Assembly (NCBI RefSeq): GCF_015277815.1 | Contig: NZ_CP063813.1 | Coordinates: forward strand, 2,294,001 to 2,358,000 | Direction: 5' to 3' | Source: Microbacterium atlanticum | GTDB lineage: Bacteria; Actinomycetota; Actinomycetes; Actinomycetales; Microbacteriaceae | DNA: 64,000 nucleotides | Shown: positions 56,501 to 64,000 of the stretch, piece by piece | Layout of the letters: each line of letters opens with the position of its first letter | How positions within the stretch are numbered: the stretch's first letter is position 1 | Position numbers and translations under genes: made by a program | The notes under the pieces: model-generated | Told to the model about the DNA's origin: nothing | The model's database searches: none | What the model saw: only the letters and a program-made list of their open reading frames with translations

Positions 56501-57329
56501 TGTCGGCGGCGGGAGGACGATCGTCGGGGTTCGTCGGTGCGGGGCCCGCCCGGCGCACGGTGAGCGCCTCGCGGTCGGCGACGTGCCCGGCCAGGGCGTT
56601 CAGGACGCGATGGTCGAGGTCGGCGGCATCGGCGGCCATCGCCCCGCCCACATCGGCGAAGGTCGACACGAGCAGGCGCGGCTTCACCGCGTAGCTGTCG
56701 ATGCCCGCGGTCAGCGCGCGGAGGTGGTCGATCACGGGCTGCGGCTTGAAGACGCCCCCGTCGTACGCGAGCGCGGCGAGGCCGGCCGCGTCGACGGTGA
56801 TCCCGAAGTGCGTGCGGAGGGCGCGGACGAGCTCGGGGTTGACCGTGATCGAACCGTGCAGCTTGAGCTCGAAGTCGCCGTGGTGGCGCCGGATGGCGAG
56901 GGGACGCACGAGCACGGGCGCGCTGCACGCGAGGCCGCCGATCCGCCAGTGGGCGAGGCCGACGGCCAGGCGCACGGCGTCCAGGCCGCGCGTCGTGCGC
57001 AGCTCCTGGTCCTTCGCGGTGATCCGCTCCGCCGCGAGGCGCGCGTTGCGCAGGGCCACCTCGTCGCGGAAGAGGTTCGACAGCAGCGTCGAGCGGCCGG
57101 TGATGAACTGGGGCAGGCTGCCGGGGTGCGCTTTGGTGATCTCGATCGCCGCGTCGTGCCCGTCGGTGAAGTGCAGGAGGGTGGATCTGCCCCCCAAGGT
57201 CGCCGCCTGCAGGCGCAGGCGGTCCCGCTCGGGGTCGGCGACATGGGCGACCGTGACGCCCGGCTCGGCGAGGCCGAGGTCGCCGGGGGTCACGTCATAC
57301 CCGTGCTCGGCGTCTTCCGCGCCCAGCAC
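53577..57329 (-). CDS. UPF1-like helicase/nuclease protein with eroded ATPase motifs
   Basis: 1250 residues from GTG 57329 (GGAG 4 nt upstream); GTG 57353 is the alternative. The body is UPF1-like superfamily 1. The Walker A position reads TLPGTGGTQTVINA (Gly309 where Lys is needed), and the Walker B/DEAS position reads VVVADAAALCLAEAAPAL without the DE. The following QVVAFGDPVTQRPTPF keeps GD but not QLPP. The C-terminal lobe retains GERLLTVGMTRARRSMVIVSS with the arginine finger. The last ~100 residues (LARELRRTGLSVDVHYRG ... YGGKAVVVESD ... LRRLGWHYVRVHSFDLYRDP) resemble the REase_MTES_1575 (Vsr-like) nuclease domain, with the first acidic residue missing. It probably binds DNA or RNA without normal ATP hydrolysis. 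Divergent from the ATL gene. Confidence 0.8.
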   Translation of the reverse strand: MLGAEDAEHGYDVTPGDLGLAEPGVTVAHVADPERDRLRLQAATLGGRSTLLHFTDGHDAAIEITKAHPGSLPQFITGRSTLLSNLFRDEVALRNARLAAERITAKDQELRTTRGLDAVRLAVGLAHWRIGGLACSAPVLVRPLAIRRHHGDFELKLHGSITVNPELVRALRTHFGITVDAAGLAALAYDGGVFKPQPVIDHLRALTAGIDSYAVKPRLLVSTFADVGGAMAADAADLDHRVLNALAGHVADREALTVRRAGPAPTNPDDRPPAADTLLLDADSEQERVLARIADGQSLVVHTLPGTGGTQTVINAVGALVRDGKRVLVVSARRSTLDGVRHRLAGIGLTGLAVSPDRLQRDLIRAIGRNEKAQAPKVSDIDDALVRLRGVLRDYRAAVTTPHPSFGVSVLEILRELAALAARGVAPATETRFDAATLANLADKRADAAAKLATAARLGEFRFGPDDSPWYGVSFETVEQARATHALAGKLHRSDVPTLLERGYEMIGQTRMRPFHTIAELGVYLRLLSGIRDSLDKFSLTVFERPLGELIKAHAPRRDTPDMSGANRRRLRRLSREYLRPGVHVPDMYEALVRIQQQRTEWQRYVDPGITPEVPLGLGDVQVAWQRVDAELGELDAALGREGADRLPTIPVTQLVRTLAGLAAESDVFDNLKERATLRSELAALGLEPLLLELSVRHVPEEQVAVELEYAWWQSALEVLLRTDKAVLGANTAVVDRLERDFRLVDEAHAAASGPLLAAHLAKQWRIGIVDHAAEADALKRALKRGAITPAELVSVAPSLSRTLAPVWLASPYEVPRIPEAAGFDVVVVADAAALCLAEAAPALRRARQVVAFGDPVTQRPTPFAVASVYAGQTTAGAPPITGAGPLVEAIEPEDVPFDRASVFERLAELFPVETLTRSYRAGGEDLAALVNEAFYGGELVSLPWAGSYLGRGSIAVDYVEGGNGTPDPVTGAVESPDAEVARVVTLAVEHAVNRGSESLMVVTASVRHAERIRAAVEAAFAGRSDVADFVSRDTAEPFAVLTLEESVAESRDRVIFSLGFGLTKHGRVLSDFGDLSTPDGERLLTVGMTRARRSMVIVSSIRPSAFDDGRLEYGAATLMSILGGLAARSREARLEDLADPLTRALARELRRTGLSVDVHYRGLLPLVAQYGGKAVVVESDPETIGESLRESLRLRPQILRRLGWHYVRVHSFDLYRDPADVAQRIAAMLGVPPDAPRVDNETQPLDVVE

Positions 57330-57364
57330 GGCGCTCCGTTCTCCTCGCCACACACGGCCACCCT

Positions 57365-57388
57365 AAGTGCGCGGTTCCCGCGCCACTT
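57365..57388. promoter_or_regulatory. Imperfect dyad in the helicase-ATL divergent region
   Basis: AAGTG (57365-57369) and CACTT (57384-57388) flank complementary GC-rich halves (GCGG / CCCGC) in the 197-nt gap. No LexA or HAIR site is present. It may bind a regulator of both genes. Confidence 0.4.
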
Positions 57389-57526
57389 GCAATGGATCTG
57401 AGTTTCGCGGTATTGGACCGGGACACGTCTGCGGCGGCTCCTCCCCAGGGTTTCGACCGGCGCGGATTGCCCACATTCGGGCGATCGCCTCGCGACCGGG
57501 TCCGCGAGCCGAGCCAGGATGAGGAC

Positions 57527-58090
57527 ATGACCCCGGCTGACCCCCCGCGCTACCGTGTCCACCCCTCCCCCGTCAGCGACATCCTCATCGTCGCCACCGA
57601 CGACGGCATCGTCACGCTCCACCCCTTCGACGGTCCGCTGGGAGCTGAGCTCGAGCGTGTGGCGCTGGGGCTGCGAGCGCTTCCGGTCCCCGACGAGGGT
57701 CCTGTGCTGGAGGACGCCGCACTCCAGCTCGACGAGTACTTCGAGGGTCGGCGGCGGGAGTTCGACCTCGCGCTCGACTGGCAGCTGGTGCGCGGCTTCA
57801 CGCGGGCGGCGCTCCAGGCGGTGTGCGACATCCCGTACGGCGAGACGGCCAGCTACGGCGAGGTCGCGATCGCTGCCGGCGTCGCGCGCGCAGCGAGGGC
57901 TGTGGGAACGGCGTGTGCGACCACGCCGTTCTCGATCGTGGTCCCTGTCCACCGCGTGGTGCGCGCCGACGGCTCGCTGGGCGAGTACGGCGGGCACCCG
58001 GAGGTCAAGCGCTACCTCGTCGAGCTCGAGCAGGGTCTCACGATCGCCGCCGCTCCCGCAGGGGCGGACGATTCCGGCGACGCGGGATGA
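57527..58090 (+). CDS. Alkyltransferase-like (ATL) protein, catalytic Cys replaced by Val
   Basis: 187 residues. The fold is that of O6-alkylguanine-DNA alkyltransferases: an N-terminal alpha/beta domain (IVATDDGIVTLHPFDG) and a C-terminal DNA-binding part with IPYGETASYGEVAIAAGVARAARAVGTAC. The active-site motif reads VVPVHRVVRADGSLGEYGG: Val141 stands where the alkyl-accepting Cys of PCHRV should be (codon GTC, 57947-57949), and the usual RNP before it is TTP. It therefore cannot repair by methyl transfer. ATL proteins (Atl1, eAtl, TTHA1564) bind alkylated guanine and flag it for nucleotide-excision repair. ATG at 57527 has GAGGAC upstream. Confidence 0.85.
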   Translation: MTPADPPRYRVHPSPVSDILIVATDDGIVTLHPFDGPLGAELERVALGLRALPVPDEGPVLEDAALQLDEYFEGRRREFDLALDWQLVRGFTRAALQAVCDIPYGETASYGEVAIAAGVARAARAVGTACATTPFSIVVPVHRVVRADGSLGEYGGHPEVKRYLVELEQGLTIAAAPAGADDSGDAG

Positions 58091-58204
58091 GGCGACGCCT
58101 CGCCGCGCCCGGCACCCCTCCGGCGCGGCGGCACGGGAGCGCAGAACGGCTGCCCGTGCAGCCGAGCCGCTCCCCGGCGGCGGGCGTGTAGGCCGCCCGC
58201 ACGC

Positions 58205-58239
58205 CGCGAGGCCCGAGCGGGATCCGCTCGGGCCTCGCG
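58205..58239. terminator. Bidirectional terminator between ATL and actP genes
   Basis: Perfect 16-bp stem CGCGAGGCCCGAGCGG (58205-58220), 3-nt loop, matching arm 58224-58239. The actP stop is 14 nt beyond it on the minus strand. Confidence 0.82.
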
Positions 58240-58252
58240 TCACACCGCGCCG

Positions 58253-59866
58253 TCAGTGATGCGTCGCTTTCTCCGCGCCGAAGCCGGTCAGCGAACGCAC
58301 CTCCATCTCGGCGGCCTTCTCGCGGCTCTCAGCCGTCCGCGAGGTGACCGAGCCGAGCCAGCCGAGGAAGAATCCGAGCGGGATCGACACGATGCCCGGG
58401 TTGTTCAGCGGCCAGATGGGGGTGCCCGTCTTGAAGACGCTGGTCTCGCCGCCCCAGAACACTGGGGACAGGAAGATGAGGATCACGGCGGCGGCCAGGC
58501 CGCCGTACATGCTCCATACCGCGCCCCGCGTCGTGAAGCCTCTCCAGAACAGCGAGTACAGAATCGTCGGCAGGTTCGCCGATGCGGCGACCGCGAACGC
58601 GAGCGCCACCAGGAACGCCACGTTCTGCCCCTGCACGCCGATGCCGCCGAGGATCGCGAGCACGCCGATGACGATCACCGTGCGACGGGCCACCTTCACC
58701 TCGCCGTCCGGAGGAACCTTGCCCTTCTTCACCACGTTGGCGTAGATGTCGTGCGCGAACGACGCCGCGGCGGTGATCGTCAGGCCGGCGACCACCGCGA
58801 GGATCGTCGCGAAGGCGACCGCCGAGATGAAGCCGAGCAGGATCGGGCCTCCGAGCTGCAGAGCGAGCAGCGGGGCGGCCGAGTTGACACCGCCCGGTGC
58901 GGCGGCGATCTGCTCGGCACCGACCAGCGCACCGGCGCCGTAGCCGAGGACGAGCGTCAGCAGGTAGAACAGGCCGATCAGCCAGATCGCCCAGACGACG
59001 GAACGACGTGCCTCCTTGGCCGTCGGCACGGTGTAGAAGCGCATCAGCACGTGCGGCAGCCCCGCGGTGCCGAGCACCAGCGCGATGGCGAGCGAGATGA
59101 AGTCCCACGGGTTCGCGCCGTACTGCAGACCCGGTCCGAGGATCGCCTCCCCCTTGGGCGACGCGGCGACCGCGCTCTCCAACAGCGCGTTGAGGCTGAA
59201 GCCGTTGATCGCCAGTACCCAGATGGTCATGACCAGCGCGCCGCCGATCAGCAGGAACGCCTTGACGATCTGCACCCACGTCGTGCCCTTCATGCCGCCC
59301 ACGAGCACGTAGACGATCATGAGCACACCGACGACCGCGACGACGATGGATTGACCGAGCTGCTCGGTGATGCCCAGGAGCAGCGAGACCAGGCCGCCGG
59401 CGCCGGCCATCTGGGCCAACAGGTAGAAGAAGCACACCGCCAGGGTGGTGACCGCGGCCGCCATCCGCACCGGACCCTGCTTCAGCCGGAACGACAGCAC
59501 ATCGGCCATCGTGAACTTGCCCGTGTTGCGCATCAGCTCGGCGACGAGCAGCAGCGCCACGAGCCAGGCCACGAGGAAGCCGATGGAGTACAGGAAGCCG
59601 TCGTAGCCGTTGATGGCGATCGCGCCGCAGATCCCGAGGAACGACGCCGCCGAGAGGTAGTCGCCCGAGATCGCGAAGCCGTTCTGCGGTCCCGTGAAGG
59701 AGCGGCCGGCCGCATAGTAGTCCGCGGCCGTGCGGTTGTTGCGGCTGGCGCGGATGACGATGAACAGCGTCACCGCGACGAACGCGCCGAAGATCGAGAT
59801 GTTGAGGACGGGGTTGTTCTCCACCGTCTGGACGGCGGCGTGCACGGCGCCGAAGACCTGATTCAT
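58253..59866 (-). CDS. actP: Cation/acetate-type sodium-solute symporter
   Basis: 537 residues with about 13 membrane segments. It is a sodium-solute symporter family member of the ActP/MctC type: NRTAADYYAAGRSFTGPQNGFAISGDYLSAASFLG is the signature near segments 1-2, with GGMKGTTWVQIVKAFLL, GTAGLPHVLMRFYTVPTAKEARRS and TITAAASFAHDIYANV in the body. It likely imports acetate, pyruvate or propionate. The ATG at 59866 overlaps the stop of the DUF485 gene (ATGA), the usual partner order. Confidence 0.93.
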   Translation of the reverse strand: MNQVFGAVHAAVQTVENNPVLNISIFGAFVAVTLFIVIRASRNNRTAADYYAAGRSFTGPQNGFAISGDYLSAASFLGICGAIAINGYDGFLYSIGFLVAWLVALLLVAELMRNTGKFTMADVLSFRLKQGPVRMAAAVTTLAVCFFYLLAQMAGAGGLVSLLLGITEQLGQSIVVAVVGVLMIVYVLVGGMKGTTWVQIVKAFLLIGGALVMTIWVLAINGFSLNALLESAVAASPKGEAILGPGLQYGANPWDFISLAIALVLGTAGLPHVLMRFYTVPTAKEARRSVVWAIWLIGLFYLLTLVLGYGAGALVGAEQIAAAPGGVNSAAPLLALQLGGPILLGFISAVAFATILAVVAGLTITAAASFAHDIYANVVKKGKVPPDGEVKVARRTVIVIGVLAILGGIGVQGQNVAFLVALAFAVAASANLPTILYSLFWRGFTTRGAVWSMYGGLAAAVILIFLSPVFWGGETSVFKTGTPIWPLNNPGIVSIPLGFFLGWLGSVTSRTAESREKAAEMEVRSLTGFGAEKATHH

Positions 59867-60219
59867 GCGCGGGCTCCCTGCTCCTGCCGCTCGAGGTCCT
59901 CGCGGATCTCCTCGGCGATCGGGTCGAGCTTGCGGTTCGCGTACCAGACGTAGGTCATGGTGATGGCGAACGTCGTCACGAACTGGCCGAGCCCGAACAC
60001 CAGCCCGACGGTGATGTCGCCCCACACGCGCTGCGCCATGAATTCCGGCGCGAAGGACGACAGCAGAACGTACGCGAAGTACCAGACGAGGAAGGCGATC
60101 GCGAGCGGGAAGACGAACCCCCGCTGGCGCCTCTTCAACTCGACGAACCGCGGCGACTCCTCCACCGCGACGTAGTCGATGCCGCCCGGCGGAGCGGTCT
60201 CGGTCGTCGGTTCTGACAT
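59863..60219 (-). CDS. DUF485 family membrane protein, symporter partner
   Basis: 118 residues with two membrane segments (GFVFPLAIAFLVWYFAYVLLSS and VFGLGQFVTTFAITMTYVWYANRKLDPI). This is the DUF485 protein that regularly precedes actP-type genes (YjcH in E. coli). The ATG at 60219 has AAGGAGG 6 nt upstream. It is the first gene of the coupled pair with actP, and its promoter lies in the 137-nt gap facing the LuxR-type gene. Confidence 0.93.
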   Translation of the reverse strand: MSEPTTETAPPGGIDYVAVEESPRFVELKRRQRGFVFPLAIAFLVWYFAYVLLSSFAPEFMAQRVWGDITVGLVFGLGQFVTTFAITMTYVWYANRKLDPIAEEIREDLERQEQGARA

Positions 60220-60356
60220 GTGGCCTCCTTGCCTCATGATGCGCGCAGCGTCGCGCCTGTTCCGGATCACCGCCCCACGGGGGCGCGGGTGCTGGGTGGT
60301 AGGGTCGACGCTACGAAAAACGGCGAGGACGCCGTCACCCCCGGAAGTAGGTAGTC

Positions 60357-61274
60357 GTGGGCGCGTCTCTTCCACATCGCGCATCCGTGCCCGATCGCTC
60401 GCGCACGGGGTTGCGCGGTACGCGCGTCGAGGAGGCCGCCGGCGATGCGACCGCCCTCGACCACGCCGTCGCGGAGCTCGTGCGCCGCACTCGCTTCCCC
60501 GTGGCTTTCGGCGGCCTGGCCGTCGGAGATGCGATCCACATCACGTCGATCCACGGAGCACGCACGTCGAGCCTGCAGGGCCTCGTGGTGCAGGCGGAGC
60601 GCGGTCTCGGCGGGCGCGCCCTGGTCGAGAAGCGCCCGCGGCTGGCGCTGGACTACGGCACCTCGCGGAGCATCACCCACGACTACGACCGCGCCGTGCT
60701 CGGCGAGGGAATCGCCACCCTCTTCGCCGTGCCGGTCATGGTCGGCGACCGCGCGCGGGGCGTGATCTACTGCGGTTCCTGGGCCGAGTCGCCCGTCAGT
60801 GATGTCGTCGCCCGCCCCGCCTTCGCCGTCGCCGGGGAGCTCTCCAGCGAACTGCGCATCCGCGAGGAGGTTCAGCGACGCCTCGCCCTGTCACCGGGTC
60901 GCACCGAACCGGTCGCCATGCCGGCAGCAACCCGTGAAGGGCTGCGCGAGACCTACGCCGAGCTGCGCAGCATCGCGTCGGTCGTGGACGATCCGCAGCT
61001 GCGCGATCGCCTCGCCCGCCTCGAGAAGCGCCTGGCTGCTCTCTCCCACGACGCGACCGAGCCGGCGATCGAGCTCGACGTGCGCCTGTCGCCGCGCGAG
61101 GTCGATGTGCTGGCGTGCGCGGCGCTCGGCGCGACGAACGCCGAGATCGCCGACACCCTCGAGCTCAAGGAGGGCACCGTCAAGTCGTACCTGCAGTCGG
61201 CGATGGCGAAACTGGACGCCTCCACGCGGCACGCCGCGGTCGTGACGGCGCGGCGCGCCGGACTTCTTCCCTGA
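60357..61274 (+). CDS. GAF-LuxR family regulator
   Basis: 305 residues. An N-terminal GAF-like sensory region (~38-165: VAFGGLAVGDAIHITSIHGART, GIATLFAVPVMVGDRARGVIY) is joined by a helical linker to a C-terminal LuxR HTH (VRLSPREVDVLACAALGATNAEIADTLELKEGTVKSYLQSAMAKL). It has no response-regulator receiver domain, so a small molecule bound by the GAF domain is the likely signal. Divergent from the DUF485-actP pair, it may control acetate-type uptake. GTG at 60357 has GGAAG upstream. Confidence 0.88.
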   Translation: MGASLPHRASVPDRSRTGLRGTRVEEAAGDATALDHAVAELVRRTRFPVAFGGLAVGDAIHITSIHGARTSSLQGLVVQAERGLGGRALVEKRPRLALDYGTSRSITHDYDRAVLGEGIATLFAVPVMVGDRARGVIYCGSWAESPVSDVVARPAFAVAGELSSELRIREEVQRRLALSPGRTEPVAMPAATREGLRETYAELRSIASVVDDPQLRDRLARLEKRLAALSHDATEPAIELDVRLSPREVDVLACAALGATNAEIADTLELKEGTVKSYLQSAMAKLDASTRHAAVVTARRAGLLP

Positions 61275-61427
61275 CGCGACCATCCTCGCGCCCCTTGTCC
61301 AGGGTTCGCACCCGAGACCAGCAGAACGGTCCGGAATTGCGGATTGTGACAGGTGAATAGAGCGGCTTATCCACGCAATGCGCTCGCGCGATAGTCGCCG
61401 CCCGGAAATGCGCGTATTGTCCTTCCC

Positions 61428-61784
61428 ATGGCCCGCAGAATCGTGCATCAGCTCGTCGACGACATCGACGGGAGTCTTCTGGAAGTCGGCGAAGGCGAGA
61501 CCGTCCTTTTCTCGCTGGACGGCACCGCATATGAGATCGACCTCACCGACGAGAACGCCGCCGCATTGCGCGGCGCGCTCGAGCGCTATATCAATGCCGC
61601 AAGGACCGTCTCCTCGGCGCGCGGCGCGTCCGGCGCGACGTCCGGGGGCGGGCGCAAGCGCCGCCGCAGCGGGCAGCAGGACTACAGCGACGTGCGGGAA
61701 TGGGCCAAGAAGAACGGCTATCAGGTCTCGGATCGCGGCCGGGTTCCGGCATCCGTCCTCGAAGCGTATGAAGCGGCGCACTGA
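61428..61784 (+). CDS. lsr2: Lsr2 nucleoid-associated protein
   Basis: 118 residues. The N-terminal dimerisation domain (MARRIVHQLVDDIDGSLLEVGEGETVLFSLDGTAYEIDLT) is followed by a basic linker (GGGRKRRRS) and the C-terminal DNA-binding domain (VREWAKKNGYQVSDRGRVPASVLEAYEAAH), whose RGR motif inserts in the AT-rich minor groove. It is an H-NS-like silencer that binds AT-rich, acquired DNA. It is preceded by a comparatively AT-richer promoter stretch and is convergent with pntB. Confidence 0.95.
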   Translation: MARRIVHQLVDDIDGSLLEVGEGETVLFSLDGTAYEIDLTDENAAALRGALERYINAARTVSSARGASGATSGGGRKRRRSGQQDYSDVREWAKKNGYQVSDRGRVPASVLEAYEAAH

Positions 61785-61827
61785 CGCATTCGACACAGCG
61801 GAATTCACCGTCTGATCTGCGTCGCTT

Positions 61828-63243
61828 TCACGACCGAGAAAGCTGCACGAGGATCTCGTCGACTTTCTCTTTCGCGTCGCCGAACAGCATCTGCGCGTTC
61901 TCACGATAGAACAGCGGATTCTGCACGCCCGCATAGCCGGATGCCATCGAACGTTTGAAGACGATGACGTTCCCGGCCTCCCAGACCCGGAGCACCGGCA
62001 TGCCGGCGATCGGGCTGCCCGGGTCTTCTGCGGCGGCGGGGTTCACGGTGTCGTTCGCGCCGATGACGAGCACGACGTCGACCTGCGCGAGGTCGTCGTT
62101 GATCTCGTCCATTTCGAGCACGATGTCGTAGGGCACCTTCGCCTCCGCCAGCAGCACGTTCATGTGTCCCGGCAGGCGACCGGCGACGGGGTGGATGCCG
62201 AACCGCACGTCGACGCCGCGCTCGCGCAGCCGGTGCACGAGGTCGGCGACGCCGTGCTGCGCCTGCGCGACGGCCATGCCGTAGCCGGGCGTGATGACCA
62301 CCGACGACGCGCCCGCGAGGAGATCGGCTGCGCTCTCGGCGTCGATCTCGCGGTGATCGCCGTACTCGGTCTCGGGGCCGCTCGGCGCCTCGATGCCGAA
62401 GCCGCCGGCGATGACCGACAGGAACGAGCGGTTCATCGCCTTGCACATGATGTAGCTGAGGTACGCACCCGACGAGCCGACGAGCGCACCGGTCACGATG
62501 AGCAGGTCGTTGTTGAGCAGGAATCCGGCCGCGGCGGCCGCCCAGCCCGAGTAGCTGTTGAGCATCGAGACGACGACGGGCATGTCGCCGCCGCCGATCG
62601 ACGCCACGAGGTGCCAGCCCAGAGCCAGCGCGAGTGCAGTGACGGCCACGAGCAGCCACAGTTCCGGTGTGATGACGTACCAGACCGTGAGCACGATGAA
62701 GAGGACGAGCGCCCCGACGTTGAGGATGTTCTTGCCCGGGAGCATCAGCGGCTTCGACGAGATGCGCGCCGAGAGCTTCAGGAACGCGACGATCGAGCCG
62801 GTGAAGGTCACGCCGCCGATGAAGACGCCGATGAACACCTCGGCGTGATGGATGTCGGCGAGCGCGCCCTCCAGGCCGGTGTCGTACAGCGCGCCGTTCC
62901 ACCCGACCAGGACGGCCGCGAGGCCGACGAACGAGTGCAGCAGCGCGATGAGCTCCGGCATCCCCGTCATCTCGACGATGCGTGCCCGCCACAGTCCGAT
63001 GGCGCCTCCGATGAGCACAGCCACGACGAGCAGGACCAGTCCGAGGGTCGCCGCCGGGTCGGCCCACGCGTCGGCGGCGACCGCCCACACCGTCGCGAGG
63101 AGGGCGATCGTCATTCCGGCGATGCCGTAGGTGACGCCGCGGCGGCTGGTCTCGTGCTTGCTGAGTCCGGCGAGGCTGAGGATGAACAGCAGGGCGGCGA
63201 CGATGTAGGCGGCGCCGGAGATCTGGCCGGCGTCGACGGTCAT
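61828..63243 (-). CDS. pntB: NAD(P) transhydrogenase, beta subunit
   Basis: 471 residues. About nine membrane segments occupy the first ~280 residues (domain II), followed by the NADP-binding domain III with [28 protein letters not shown] and the [10 protein letters not shown] loop. It couples proton flow to hydride transfer from NADH to NADP. The ATG at 63243 overlaps the pntA stop by 4 nt, so the two are translationally coupled. Confidence 0.95.
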   Translation of the reverse strand: MTVDAGQISGAAYIVAALLFILSLAGLSKHETSRRGVTYGIAGMTIALLATVWAVAADAWADPAATLGLVLLVVAVLIGGAIGLWRARIVEMTGMPELIALLHSFVGLAAVLVGWNGALYDTGLEGALADIHHAEVFIGVFIGGVTFTGSIVAFLKLSARISSKPLMLPGKNILNVGALVLFIVLTVWYVITPELWLLVAVTALALALGWHLVASIGGGDMPVVVSMLNSYSGWAAAAAGFLLNNDLLIVTGALVGSSGAYLSYIMCKAMNRSFLSVIAGGFGIEAPSGPETEYGDHREIDAESAADLLAGASSVVITPGYGMAVAQAQHGVADLVHRLRERGVDVRFGIHPVAGRLPGHMNVLLAEAKVPYDIVLEMDEINDDLAQVDVVLVIGANDTVNPAAAEDPGSPIAGMPVLRVWEAGNVIVFKRSMASGYAGVQNPLFYRENAQMLFGDAKEKVDEILVQLSRS

Positions 63244-64000
63244 CGGGCCTCACCCTTCTGGAACATCGCGAGCATGCGACGGGTCACGGCGAAGCCGCCG
63301 AAGATGTTGATGCTCGCCAGCAGCACGGCCACCGCGGCCAGGATCTGCACGGTGAGATCGGGGACGGTGATCTGCACCATGGCGCCGACGACGATGATGC
63401 CCGAGATCGCGTTCGTCACGCTCATGAGCGGCGTGTGCAGGGCGTGCGCCACGTGGCCGATGACGTAGAACCCGACGACGACCGCGAGCGTGAGCACCAG
63501 GAAGTGCTGTGGCAGAGGCGGCGGCGCGATCGCGCAGACGGCGAACAGCGCCGCGATCCCCGCGGCGATGAGACCCGTCCGCCGCGCGCGCGACATCGGC
63601 GGCTTCGGTGCGACAGCCGGGGTGGCCGCGTCGGTCGTGGCGGCGGGCGCCGCCGACACCTGCACAGGGGGCGGCGGCCACGTGATCGCGCCGTCGCGCA
63701 CTACCGTGACCCCGCGCTGCACGACGTCATCGAAGTCGAGCACCAGGCGCCCGTCCTTGCCCGGCGTGAGGAGCTTGAGCAGGTTCACGAGGTTCGTCGC
63801 GAACAGCTGGGAAGCCTGCTGCGGCAGACGGCCCGGCAGGTCGGTGTAGCCGAGGATCACGACGCCGTTGTCGGTCACCACCCGCTCCCCTGCGACGGAG
63901 CCCTCCACGTTTCCGCCCTGCGCGGCGGCCATGTCGACGATGACGCTTCCCGGCTTCATCGACGCGACGTCAGCTGCGGTGATGAGGCGCGGGGCCGGTC
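63240..64000 (-). CDS. pntA: NAD(P) transhydrogenase, alpha subunit (C-terminal part; runs off window)
   Basis: The 5' end lies beyond base 64000; the visible ~253 codons begin [22 protein letters not shown]. The end of the NAD-binding domain I is visible ([41 protein letters not shown]), then a Pro/Ala-rich linker and four membrane segments ([19 protein letters not shown] to [37 protein letters not shown]). Domain I and the membrane part are on one chain, so this is the fused alpha form, not the split alpha1/alpha2 type. Its stop overlaps the pntB start. Confidence 0.93.
   Translation of the reverse strand, partial: PAPRLITAADVASMKPGSVIVDMAAAQGGNVEGSVAGERVVTDNGVVILGYTDLPGRLPQQASQLFATNLVNLLKLLTPGKDGRLVLDFDDVVQRGVTVVRDGAITWPPPPVQVSAAPAATTDAATPAVAPKPPMSRARRTGLIAAGIAALFAVCAIAPPPLPQHFLVLTLAVVVGFYVIGHVAHALHTPLMSVTNAISGIIVVGAMVQITVPDLTVQILAAVAVLLASINIFGGFAVTRRMLAMFQKGEAR

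Noticed and set aside
54132..57401. 1089-codon plus-strand frame opposite the giant helicase gene
   Set aside because: Antisense shadow; the minus-strand frame has recognisable helicase and nuclease motifs.

Overview
The window is one contiguous stretch of very GC-rich, densely packed actinobacterial chromosome. Lsr2, a class Ib nrdHIEF cluster, coproporphyrin-type heme genes, a DUF222/HNH (13E12-type) gene under a LexA box, an EF-G2 paralogue, GTG starts and likely leaderless genes, and a helicase whose C-terminal domain resembles REase_MTES_1575 all point to the Micrococcales. The family Microbacteriaceae, and probably Microbacterium itself, is the best guess. The genus is inferred from gene content and style, not from a marker search.

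Layout. 1-2434: a minus-strand operon of two luciferase-like oxidoreductases, a DoxX-like membrane protein and the start of an ATP-dependent DNA ligase. 2565-5965: a DUF72 protein convergent with a ClpC-type chaperone that has two HAIR (HspR) operators at its start. 6169-10714: a MarR-like regulator, a small-subunit/large-subunit-type rRNA methyltransferase, a membrane-anchored collagen-like protein and EF-G2. 10715-11635: 0.9 kb with no convincing gene but with repeats and a strong hairpin. 11636-15276: a MarR regulator, a small HTH protein and a three-gene operon (VOC dioxygenase, carboxylesterase, LLM oxidoreductase) that looks like a quinone/aromatic detoxification unit. 15623-19661: nrdHIEF with tandem NrdR boxes and a terminator. 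19936-22694: an MFS transporter followed by an array of palindromic repeats interrupted by an IS481-family element.

22695-29326: small conserved actinobacterial proteins, a hydrolase, an acyl-CoA dehydrogenase, a secreted 12-repeat protein with Ca-binding-like loops, a DUF445 membrane protein and a GGCT-like protein. 29403-36039: histidine utilisation (hutG, a SixA-like phosphatase, hutI-hutU-hutH and a divergent IclR regulator). 36034-38905: a LacI remnant, a YbaK protein, an amino-acid dehydrogenase and a ZIP metal transporter. 38985-40312: the SOS-controlled DUF222/HNH protein. 40543-48090: heme synthesis hemA / hemE-hemY-hemQ-hemC-hemB-hemL, without hemD or hemH. 48123-53590: a macro-domain fusion, tRNA-Ala(CGC), a coiled-coil membrane protein, GNAT acetyltransferase, galU, 5-FTHF cyclo-ligase, FmdB-type zinc ribbon, mscL and a small protein. 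53577-58090: a giant helicase/nuclease-like protein with eroded ATPase motifs, divergent from an alkyltransferase-like protein that lacks the catalytic Cys. 58253-61274: acetate-type symporter, its DUF485 partner and a GAF-LuxR regulator. 61428-64000: Lsr2 and the pntB/pntA transhydrogenase genes.

Most operons show 4-nt ATGA/GTGA overlaps, so translational coupling is widespread. The less ordinary parts are the degenerate helicase next to the Cys-less alkyltransferase, the repeat array with an IS whose stop codon lies in the target duplication, the secreted 31-residue repeat protein, and several clear regulatory palindromes (HspR, NrdR, LexA, IclR and MarR types).
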